Below are positions 53,794 through 62,100 of a stretch of DNA of 64,000 bases, piece by piece. Position 1 is the first letter of the stretch; every line of letters starts with the position of its first letter. The notes below the pieces were generated by a model. The model had not been told where the DNA came from, searched no databases, and saw nothing but the letters and a program-made list of their open reading frames with translations. Location of the stretch: NCBI RefSeq assembly GCF_030406405.1, contig NZ_JAUEPL010000013.1, positions 1-64,000 on the forward strand. The letters are read 5' to 3'. Source of the stretch: Streptomyces ficellus. Lineage in GTDB: Bacteria > Actinomycetota > Actinomycetes > Streptomycetales > Streptomycetaceae. A program made the position numbers and the translations under genes.

Positions 53794-55077
53794 TCAGCCG
53801 CCGATGACGACGCGGCGGACGCCCTCCCAGCGAGCCGGGTCCGTGGTGCGGCGGCCGTCGACCAGGACGGTGACGTCCGGCAGGTCGGAGGCGGCCAGCT
53901 CGCGGTACTCGGCGTGGTCGGCCTGGAGGATCGCGGCGGTGACCTTCTCGCCCTGGTGGGGCGTGAGGCCGTGCGCGGCCAGCTCCTCGGCCGTGTACAT
54001 CGGGTCGGAGACGTACGGGACCGCGCCACGTGCCTTGAGCGCCTCCACGGTGCCGAAGACGCCGGAGAACGCGGTCTCCTTGACGCCACCGCGGTAGGCG
54101 GCGCCCAGCACCAGGACGCCCACGTCCTTCAGGTCGCCGTAGGCGGCGGCCAGCAGGTCGACGGCGTACTCGGGCATCGCGGCGTTGGCCTCGCGGGCCG
54201 AGCGCACGACGGTGGCCTCCGGGTCGTTCCACAGGTACATCCGCGGGTAGATCGGGATGCAGTGGCCGCCGACGGCGATGCCGGGCTGGTGGATGTGGCT
54301 GTAGGGCTGGGAGTTGCAGGCCTCGATGACCTTCAGGACGTCGATGCCCTGCTTGTCGGCGAAGCGGGCGAACTGGTTCGCGAGGCCGATGTTGACGTCG
54401 CGGTAGGTGGTCTCGGCGAGCTTGGCCAGCTCGGACGCCTCGGCGGTGCCCAGGTCCCACACGCCGTTCGGGCGCGGCAGGTCGTCGCGCTGGTCGAAGT
54501 CGAGGACCTGCTCGTAGAACTCGACGCCGTGCTTCGCGGACGCCTCGTCGATGCCGCCGACGAGCTTGGGGTAGCGGCGCAGGTCGGCGAAGACGCGGCC
54601 GGTCAGCACGCGCTCCGGCGAGAAGACCAGGTGGAAGTCCTGGCCGGCGATCAGGCCGGAGCCCTCCTCCAGCATCGGCGCCCAGCGGGTGCGGGTGGTG
54701 CCGACCGGCAGGGTGGTCTCGTAGGAGACGAGGGTGCCCGGCTTGAGGCCCTTGGCGATGGCCTTGGTGGCGGAGTCCATCCAGCCGAAGTCCGGGGTGC
54801 CCTCGGCGTCCACGAACAGCGGGACGACGACCACGACGGCCTCGGACTGGGCGACGGCGGCGGCGGTGTCGGTGGTCGCGGACAGCAGACCGGCGTCGAC
54901 GGTCTGCTTCAGCAGCCGGTCGAGGTCGTGCTCGCCGGGGAAGGGCTCGGTGCCGGCGTTGACCAGCTCGACGACCTTCTCGTTGACGTCGGCGCCGATG
55001 ACCTTGTGGCCCTTGGCGGCGAACTGCACGGCGAGCGGCAGGCCGATCTTGCCGAGCGCGACTACACAGATATTCAT
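53794..55077 (-). CDS. UDP-N-acetyl-hexosamine 6-dehydrogenase (WbpA/WecC-like)
   Basis: A 427-residue enzyme oxidising C6 of a UDP-HexNAc to the uronic acid with two NAD. NAD loop VVALGKIGLPLAVQFAAKGH, YETTLPVGTTRTRW, the catalytic AEASELAKLAETTYRDVNIG segment and the cysteine motif GIAVGGHCIPIYPRMY, then the UDP-binding C-domain. ATG 55077 overlaps the stop of the GT2 gene (ATGA) with GAGGAAAC upstream. The frame runs on to 56838 as a shadow. Whether it prefers UDP-GlcNAc (WbpA) or UDP-ManNAc (WecC) cannot be fixed by eye; the amino-sugar neighbours favour the former. Confidence 0.9.
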   Translation of the reverse strand: MNICVVALGKIGLPLAVQFAAKGHKVIGADVNEKVVELVNAGTEPFPGEHDLDRLLKQTVDAGLLSATTDTAAAVAQSEAVVVVVPLFVDAEGTPDFGWMDSATKAIAKGLKPGTLVSYETTLPVGTTRTRWAPMLEEGSGLIAGQDFHLVFSPERVLTGRVFADLRRYPKLVGGIDEASAKHGVEFYEQVLDFDQRDDLPRPNGVWDLGTAEASELAKLAETTYRDVNIGLANQFARFADKQGIDVLKVIEACNSQPYSHIHQPGIAVGGHCIPIYPRMYLWNDPEATVVRSAREANAAMPEYAVDLLAAAYGDLKDVGVLVLGAAYRGGVKETAFSGVFGTVEALKARGAVPYVSDPMYTAEELAAHGLTPHQGEKVTAAILQADHAEYRELAASDLPDVTVLVDGRRTTDPARWEGVRRVVIGG

Positions 55078-56702
55078 CGGGTCAGTTTCCTCTTCACACG
55101 GGACATCAGTTGACGCAGTCGCTTGCCCACGCCGAGCGAGGGCTCCCACAGCGGAGCCGTGGTGATCACCAGCCGCCCCTTGGCGTTCGCGTTGGCGGAG
55201 ATCCGGTACGGGATCCGCTCCCGCCAGCGACGGGCCAGGGGCAGCGGCACACCGCGGGTCGGCACGGGAATCTCGTACGTCGAGCCTGCCACGTCGGCGT
55301 ACACGCGGACGCCGAGCTTGGCGCTCTTGGCCTGGACCGGGATACGGGCGGTGAGCAGCGTGCCCTGGCCGTCCTCGGTCGGCTTCTGGGTGAACTCGCC
55401 CACGGGGGCGGGCAGTTCGTGTCCGGCGGGGAGCCGCCGGGCGCCGGGCTTGTCGGCGCTCTTGGGCATGGCCTTGGTGGCGAGCCTCACGACGGCCGAG
55501 CCGGTCTCGCCGGTGAGCCCCACCCGTACCGCCAGCGCGACGGCCATGTCGTCGCCGTCCTGGTCCCACTCGGCCGACACCAGGGACGTGCCCTGGGCCA
55601 GCCTCGCCGGGACGGACTCGCCGATCACCTCGTACGCCCGGTCGGGCAGCCCGACCGCGGGGTCGCGGAAGCCGGGGTAACGGACGAACGCCCGCCCGTC
55701 CTCCAGCAGCAGGGGCGGCGAACCGTGCTCGGCCTCGTCCTGTATCGCGCGGACGAGCTCCTCGACGGCACCGCGCTGGGCCAGGCAGATCCGCACCCGC
55801 CGCTTGACGTCCATCGAGTCGCGCAGCGCGTCGGTGAAGAACTCGTCGGCCAGCTCCGCGATGCCCGCGCACACCTCGGTCCGCGTCCGCGCGTCGAGCG
55901 CGGGGAAGTCGTCCTGGATGAGCTTGGCGAGCTCCCAGGTGAAGTGGCGCTTGAGGACCGCGTCGCGCTTGGGGCCCGCCTCGATCAGCGAGGCGGCGAA
56001 GTGCATGATGCGCTCGGTGCAGCGCAGCCGGGACAGGTGGTTGGCCCGGTAGGTGATGTTGCTGGCGTCGCCGCGCTTGACCGCGTAGTAGTACGTGTAG
56101 TCCGCCAGGACCGAGATCTTCGCGGCCCGTACGCACGCCTCCAGGGTGAACGGCTGGTCGGAGCCGACCGGCAGGTCCTCGGGGAAGCGCAAGCAGTACT
56201 TCTCCACCAGCTCGCGGCGGAAGAGCTTGGTGTTGGCCAGCGTGAACGGCAGGGCCGAGTCGTACAGCGAGACGTCCGGGTCGCTCTTCTTGTAGAGCGC
56301 CTGGTGGACGTAACGGCCGTTGGTGCCCACCATCTTGCCCACGACGACGTCGGAGCCGTGCTCGTCGGCACAGGCCACCAGCCGCTCCAGGGCCTCCTTG
56401 CCCAGGTAGTCGTCGGACCCGATGAAGTACACATAACGACCGGTGGCCAGCTCCAGGGCCCGGTTGCTGGGAGCAGCCGGGCCACCGGAGTTGGCCTGAT
56501 GGATCACCTTGACAGTGTCCGGGTACTTCTCCGCGAAGCGGTCCAGTTCCCGGCCACTGTCGTCGGTCGAGCCGTCGTCCACGGCCACGACCTCGAGCCG
56601 GTCCAGCCCGATGCTCTGCCCCACCAGCGAGTTCAGGCACTCGGTGAGGTACGGCATCGTGTTGTACACGGCTACCACGACGGTGACATCGGGTGTGGTC
56701 AA
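55074..56702 (-). CDS. Family 2 glycosyltransferase, paralogue of the 32-33 kb gene
   Basis: A 542-residue protein. The GT-A domain has VTVVVAVYNTMPYLTECLNSL, VDDGSTDDSG, QANSGGPAAPSNRALE and FIGSDDYLGKEALE. The C-terminal half has PGFRDPAVGLPDRAYE, matching the DPAVGIPDSAYE of the other GT2, then beta-rich sequence and a basic tail KRLRQLMSRVKRKLTR. The start is TTG 56702, which overlaps the upstream stop (TTGA) behind GGAGG. It is bracketed by sugar-nucleotide genes, so it probably transfers their product. Confidence 0.88.
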   Translation of the reverse strand: MTTPDVTVVVAVYNTMPYLTECLNSLVGQSIGLDRLEVVAVDDGSTDDSGRELDRFAEKYPDTVKVIHQANSGGPAAPSNRALELATGRYVYFIGSDDYLGKEALERLVACADEHGSDVVVGKMVGTNGRYVHQALYKKSDPDVSLYDSALPFTLANTKLFRRELVEKYCLRFPEDLPVGSDQPFTLEACVRAAKISVLADYTYYYAVKRGDASNITYRANHLSRLRCTERIMHFAASLIEAGPKRDAVLKRHFTWELAKLIQDDFPALDARTRTEVCAGIAELADEFFTDALRDSMDVKRRVRICLAQRGAVEELVRAIQDEAEHGSPPLLLEDGRAFVRYPGFRDPAVGLPDRAYEVIGESVPARLAQGTSLVSAEWDQDGDDMAVALAVRVGLTGETGSAVVRLATKAMPKSADKPGARRLPAGHELPAPVGEFTQKPTEDGQGTLLTARIPVQAKSAKLGVRVYADVAGSTYEIPVPTRGVPLPLARRWRERIPYRISANANAKGRLVITTAPLWEPSLGVGKRLRQLMSRVKRKLTR

Positions 56703-57712
56703 CTGGCCACGTCCTCCGGGGTGAGCCGCACGGTGACGCCGCGGTCGGCGGAGTCGATGACCGCCGCGGCCACCTCCACGGTACGCAGACCCTGGCGCAG
56801 CGTGCAGATGTCGTGGGACTTGTCCAGGACCGCGTCACGGAACAGCTCGTGCTCGACGAGGAGCGGCTCGCGCTTCGGGATGGCGTAGCGGATCATGTCG
56901 CCCTCGGAGACACCGCGGAACGCGCGCAGCGCCTCCCACTCGGTGGCGACGGCGGCGTTGGAGTAGAACGTGAGGTCGGCGGTGAGGGTGTCGGCGATGA
57001 AGCAGCCCTTCTCGCCGGTGACCGACGTGAAGCGTTCCTTCAGCGGGCTCAGCCAGTTGACGAGGTGGTTGACCATCGTCCCGTCGGACAGCTGGCCCAC
57101 GGCCGAGACCATGTCCTCGTGCGGGCGGCCCGACTTCGACACCGTGTGCGCGGCGATCGAGGTGTACTGCCGGCCGGTGACCCAGCCGGTGAGGTCGATG
57201 TCGTGGGTGGCGAGGTCCTTGACCACGCCGACGTCCGCGATGCGGTGCGGGAAGGGCCCCTGGCGGCGCGTGACGACCTGGTACACATCGCCCAGCTCGC
57301 CGGCCTCCAGCCGGGAACGCAAGGACCGCAGCGCCGGGTTGCAGCGCTCGATGTGCCCGACACCGGCCACCAGGCCGCGCGTCTCGAAGGCCTCGACGAG
57401 CCTGCGGGCGCCCTCGACGGTGTCGGCGACCGGCTTCTCGATGAGCGCGTGGACGCCGGACTCGGCCAGCTTCAGGCCGACTTCCTCGTGCAGCGCGGTC
57501 GGGCAGGCCACGACGGCGTAGTCGATGCCCAGCGAGATCAGTTCCTCGACGGTGGACAGGACGGGTGCGCCCTGGGCCCAGCCGTTCTTGTCGCCCATCG
57601 GGTCGACGACCCCGACGAGCGTCACGCCGTCCAGCCCGGCCAGTACGCGGGCGTGGTGGCGTCCCATGGAGCCGAGGCCGATCAGGCCGGCTCGCAGTCC
57701 AGCGGCAGTCAC
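56699..57712 (-). CDS. Gfo/Idh/MocA dehydrogenase, candidate UDP-GlcNAc(A) 3-dehydrogenase
   Basis: A 337-residue protein. LRAGLIGLGSMGRHHARVLAGL (NAD loop), VVACPTALHEEVGLKLAESGVHALIEKPVADTVE and VGHIERCNPALRSL match the branch of the family that includes UDP-GlcNAc 3-dehydrogenases more than WlbA proper. DVGVVKDLATHDIDLTGWV carries the catalytic Lys/His pair of that fold. It would make the 3-keto sugar used by the aminotransferase encoded directly upstream, with which it shares a GTGA overlap. Confidence 0.85.
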   Translation of the reverse strand: MTAAGLRAGLIGLGSMGRHHARVLAGLDGVTLVGVVDPMGDKNGWAQGAPVLSTVEELISLGIDYAVVACPTALHEEVGLKLAESGVHALIEKPVADTVEGARRLVEAFETRGLVAGVGHIERCNPALRSLRSRLEAGELGDVYQVVTRRQGPFPHRIADVGVVKDLATHDIDLTGWVTGRQYTSIAAHTVSKSGRPHEDMVSAVGQLSDGTMVNHLVNWLSPLKERFTSVTGEKGCFIADTLTADLTFYSNAAVATEWEALRAFRGVSEGDMIRYAIPKREPLLVEHELFRDAVLDKSHDICTLRQGLRTVEVAAAVIDSADRGVTVRLTPEDVAS

Positions 57713-58827
57713 AGGTTCTCTCCCAGCGCGTTCACGGCGGCGACGATGCGTTCGAGGTCGTTCTGGGTCAGCGAGGGGTGGACCGGCAGCGAGACGACCT
57801 CGGCGGCGGCCTTCTCCGTCTGCGGCAGGTCCCAGTTCCGCCCGGCCTTCTGGTCCGGCTCCCAGTACGGCTTCAGCCGGTGGATCGGCGTCGGGTAGTA
57901 CACGGCGTTGCCGACGCCCGCCTCGGTGAGCTTCGCCATCGCGGCGTCACGGTCACCCTTCACGCGGATCGTGTACTGGTGGTAGATGTGGCGCGCGCCC
58001 TCGGCGACCGGCGGGGTCACGATGCCCGGCGCGGTGATGTTCGCCGAGAGGTACGCGGCGTTGGCGATGCGCTGCTCGGTCCAGGCGGGGAGCTTGCCCA
58101 GCTGTACGCGGCCGACGGCGGCGGCCACGTCGGTCATGCGCATGTTGGCGCCGACGATCTCGTTGGCGTACCGCTGCTCCATGCCCTGGTTGCGCAGCAG
58201 GCGCAGGGTGCGGGCCAGTTCGGCGTCGGCCGTGGAGATCATGCCGCCTTCGAGGCTGTGCATGTTCTTGGTCGGGTAGAAGCTGAACGTGCCGCCGTTG
58301 CCGAAGGCGCCGACCGGGGTGCCGTTCAGGGCCGCGGCGTGCGCCTGGCAGGCGTCCTCGACGACCGCGAGCTTGTGCTTCTCCGCGATGGCCATGATCT
58401 TGTCCATCGCCGCCGGGTGGCCGTACAGGTGGACCGGCATGATCGCGGCCGTGCGCGGGGTGATGGCCGCCTCGACGGCGGCCGGGTCCAGGTTGAAGCT
58501 GCCGGGCTCGATGTCGGCGAAGACCGCGTCGGCGCCGACCAGCCGCACCGCGTTCGCCGAGGCGGCGAACGAGAAGGAGGGGACGATCACCTCGTCGCCC
58601 GGGCCGATGTTCAGCGCCATCAGAAGGAGGTGCAGCGCCGACGTACCGGAGTTGACGGCGACGCAGTGGCGGCCGTCGACCAGCTCGGAGAATCCCTCCT
58701 CGAAGGCGGCCACTTCGGGGCCCTGTACGACGCGGCCGGTGCGCAGTACGCGTACTGCGGCCTCGATCTCTTCTTCACCGATGACCGGGCGGGCAGCGGG
58801 AATGGGCTGCTCGTTGATGCTCGGCAT
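57709..58827 (-). CDS. DegT/DnrJ/EryC1 sugar aminotransferase (WbpE/WlbC-like)
   Basis: A 372-residue PLP enzyme from ATG 58827 with a perfect AAGGAGGACGTCC upstream. PARPVIGEEEIEAAVRVLRTG, AVNSGTSALHLLLMALNIGPGDEV, VVEDACQAHAA and SFYPTKNMHSLEGGM (PLP-binding Lys) fit 3-keto-sugar aminotransferases of the WbpE/WlbC group. It begins the minus-strand operon aminotransferase, 3-dehydrogenase, GT2, 6-dehydrogenase, then galE. The first three junctions are 4-base overlaps. Confidence 0.9.
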   Translation of the reverse strand: MPSINEQPIPAARPVIGEEEIEAAVRVLRTGRVVQGPEVAAFEEGFSELVDGRHCVAVNSGTSALHLLLMALNIGPGDEVIVPSFSFAASANAVRLVGADAVFADIEPGSFNLDPAAVEAAITPRTAAIMPVHLYGHPAAMDKIMAIAEKHKLAVVEDACQAHAAALNGTPVGAFGNGGTFSFYPTKNMHSLEGGMISTADAELARTLRLLRNQGMEQRYANEIVGANMRMTDVAAAVGRVQLGKLPAWTEQRIANAAYLSANITAPGIVTPPVAEGARHIYHQYTIRVKGDRDAAMAKLTEAGVGNAVYYPTPIHRLKPYWEPDQKAGRNWDLPQTEKAAAEVVSLPVHPSLTQNDLERIVAAVNALGENL

Positions 58828-58970
58828 GGACGTCCTCCTTGAACACCGCAAGAGCTCTTTGTGGCAGAGGTCTGAAGGGTGTTGCGGAGGCTGACAAGGC
58901 CGCGCTTACCCCTCCGGCGCGATGCCGACGCCCTACCGAGGAATGCTGGGACCGGTCTGTCCCGGAACCG

Positions 58971-58985
58971 GGTCGGTCACCGACC
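58971..58985. promoter_or_regulatory. Candidate operator of the amino-sugar operon
   Basis: A perfect 7-bp-arm palindrome with a single central base, 144 bases upstream of the aminotransferase ATG and three bases downstream of TACGGT (minus strand), a possible -10 box. Confidence 0.4.
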
Positions 58986-59099
58986 GTAGTCTTCGGGCGG
59001 GGCCCGCCGACGGCAGCGACCGGCGTCACATTATCAGGAATTTCCTGGCCAATTTCGGGGTCGTTAACCGTCGGAGGCATCGATTCCGAAACGAAATCC

Positions 59100-59133
59100 C
59101 GCGTTCCGCCCCGGTAATCCGGAGCGGAACGCG
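59100..59133 (-). terminator. Hairpin after rne
   Basis: CGCGTTCCGC (59100-59109) pairs with GCGGAACGCG (59124-59133), with an inner CCGG/CCGG pair. It lies 36 bases past the rne stop. Confidence 0.75.
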
Positions 59134-59168
59134 GAACTTTCGCTCGCTGCTCACCAACTGTTCAGCGG

Positions 59169-62100
59169 TCAGCTCTCCGTGACCGCCGTCACGCCCGGCT
59201 GCGGCGACTGCTCGGCGGCGACGGTCTTCTTCGCCGCCGACTTGGCCGTCTTGGTGGCCTTCTTGGCGGTCGTCTTCTTCGCCGCGGTCTTCTTGGCCGC
59301 CGTCTTCTTGGCGGCGGCCTTCTTCGCCGGGGCCTTCTTGGCGGCCGTCTTGCGGACCGCCTTCTTGGCCGGCGCCTCGGGCGCCTCGGGCGCCTCGGAC
59401 ACCTCGGCCGGGACCTCGGCGGCCTCGGCCTCCGGCTCCGCCGGGGCGCTGCTCACGACGACGATCGCGGCCTCCTCGGCACCCGCCGGGGAACCGGCCG
59501 GAGCGGTGACCTTGCGGACCACGCGACGGCGGGCACGCGGCGGGGCGGCCACGGGGGCCTCCTCGGCGGCGGCCGCCTGCTCGGGCTCCTGCGGCTGCTG
59601 CGGCTGCTGGGGTTCCTGCGGCTGCTCGGCCACGGGCTCCGGCTGCTGCTGCGGCTGCGGCTGCTCGGCGGGCGTCGACGGCTCGGCGGCCGGGACCACC
59701 ACGGCCGCGGCCTCCTGCGCCTGCTTGGGCGAGCCCGCCGGGGCGGTCGCCTTGCGGGTGGCCCGGCGGCGGGTACGGCCCTGGGGGGCCGGCTCCTCCG
59801 CGGCGGCGGCGATCGCCGGGGCGGCCTCCAGCTCGACGGCCTCGGGGGCCACCTCGGCGAGCGCGGGCTGCGGCTGGGGCTCCTCGGCGGCGCGCGGCGC
59901 GCCCGCCGGAGCGGTCGCCTTGCGGGTCGCCCGGCGGCGCGTACGGCCACGGCCCGCGGCCGCCTCGGCCTCCGCCACGCTGGAGTACAACTCCTCGTCC
60001 GCGGCCATGGTGTCCGGCAGCGGCTCGGCGAGCGACACCGGGGCGGCGACCTCCGCCGCGAGCTCCGCCTCGGTCTCGGCCTCCAGCTCGGGGGCCTCGA
60101 CCTCGGTCTCGATCCCGGGCGCGGTGACCTCGGCCTCGGCGGCACGGGCGCGCTTCTTCGCCCGCTTGCCGCCGTTGCCGCCGCCACCGGCGGCGGTCGG
60201 CTGCTCCATGTGCACGATGACGCCACGGCCATTGCAGTGGACGCACGTCTCGGAGAAGGACTCCAGCAGACCCTGGCCCACCCGCTTGCGGGTCATCTGG
60301 ACCAGGCCCAGCGAGGTCACCTCGGCGACCTGGTGCTTCGTACGGTCCCGGCCCAGGCACTCCAGGAGGCGCCGCAGCACCAGGTCCCGGTTGGACTCCA
60401 GCACCATGTCGATGAAGTCGATCACGACGATGCCGCCCAGGTCGCGCAGCCGCAGCTGGCGCACGATCTCCTCGGCCGCCTCCAGGTTGTTCCTGGTGAC
60501 CGTCTCCTCCAGGTTGCCGCCCTGGCCGGTGAACTTGCCGGTGTTGACGTCGACCACGACCATGGCCTCGGTCTTGTCGATCACCAGCGAACCGCCGGAC
60601 GGCAGCCAGACCTTGCGGTCCAGCGCCTTCATCAGCTGCTCGTCGATCCGGTACGTCGCGAAGACGTCGACCTCCGACGTCCAGCGCTGCAGCCGGTCCT
60701 TCAGGTCGGGCGCGACGTGCGTCACGTACCCGTGGATGGTCTGCCACGCGTCGTCGCCGCTGACGATGACCTTCGAGAAGTCCTCGTTGAAGATGTCGCG
60801 GACGACCCGGACGGTCATGTCCGGCTCACCGTAGAGAAGGGTCGGAGCGTTGCCGTTCTTCGCCTTCTTCTGGATCTCCTCCCACTGCTCCTGGAGACGC
60901 TCGACGTCACGGCGCAGCTCGTCCTCGCTCGCGCCCTCGGCGGCGGTGCGCACGATGACGCCCGCGTCCTCGGGGACGATCTTCTTGAGGATGGTCTTCA
61001 GCCGGGCGCGCTCGGTGTCGGGCAGCTTGCGGCTGATCCCGGTCATCGAGCCCTCGGGCACGTACACCAGGTAGCGGCCGGGCAGAGACACCTGACTTGT
61101 GAGGCGGGCGCCCTTGTGGCCGATCGGGTCCTTCGTCACCTGGACGAGGACGGACTGGCCGGACTTGAGCGCGGTCTCGATACGGCGCGGCCCGTTGGCC
61201 ATGCCGAGCGCCTCGAAGTTGACCTCACCGGCGTACAGGACGGCGTTGCGGCCCTTGCCGATGTCGACGAACGCGGCCTCCATGGACGGCAGGACGTTCT
61301 GGACCTTGCCCAGGTAGACGTTGCCGACGTAGCTGGTGGCCTGCTCCTTGTTGACGTAGTGCTCGACGAGCACGTTGTCCTCAAGGACGCCGATCTGGGT
61401 GCGCTCGCCGCTCTGGCGGACGACCATCACGCGCTCGACGGCCTCGCGGCGCGCCAGGAACTCGGCCTCGGTGATGATCGGCACGCGCCGGCGGCCCTGC
61501 TCGCGGCCCTCGCGGCGGCGCTGCTTCTTCGCCTCCAGACGGGTCGAGCCCTTGATGGACTGCACCTCGTCGGACGGCTCCGCCTTCGGGCGGGGCTCGC
61601 GGACCTTGACGACCGTGCGTACGCCCTCTTCCTCGGCGAGCTCGGTCTCGGCGGTCGCGTCACCGCTGCGGCGGCGACGGCGGCGGCGACGGCGGGAGCT
61701 GCTGGTGCCGGCGGCGGACGGGGTGCCGGTCTCGTGCTCCTCGTCCTCCTCGTCCTCGTGCTCCTCCTCCGCCTCCTCGGCGGCGGCCTCCTCCTCGGCC
61801 CGGGCGGCCTCCTCGGCCTCCTCCGCCTCGGTGGCCTCACCACGGCGGCGGCGACGGCCACCACGGCGACGGCGGCGCGAGGGACGGTCCTCGAACTCGT
61901 CCGTCTCCTCCCCGTCGGCGGCCTCGGTCTCGGCCTCCGCTCCGGCCTCCGGCTCGGGCTCGGGCTCGGGGGCCGCGGCGGCCTCGACCGGCTGGGCCGG
62001 CTCGACGGGCTCGGCCGGCTCGCCACGGCGGCGGCGACGGCGGCGGCCACCGGCCTCGGGCTGCCTCTCGGACTGCTTCTCGGGCTGCGCCTCCGCGACG

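Larger units (their letters stand above)
58828..59168. other. Intergenic region between rne and the amino-sugar operon
   Basis: A 341-bp stretch with no gene. It contains the rne terminator (59100-59133), an AT-rich patch with the palindrome CAGGAA-T-TTCCTG (59035-59047), a 15-bp palindrome GGTCGGT-C-ACCGACC (58971-58985) next to TACGGT, and the operon leader. Confidence 0.7.

Noticed and set aside
55078..56838. Long N-terminal extension of the nucleotide-sugar dehydrogenase frame
   Set aside because: It is the shadow of the GT2 gene; the NAD-binding start MNICVVALGKIG and ATGA overlap define the real start.
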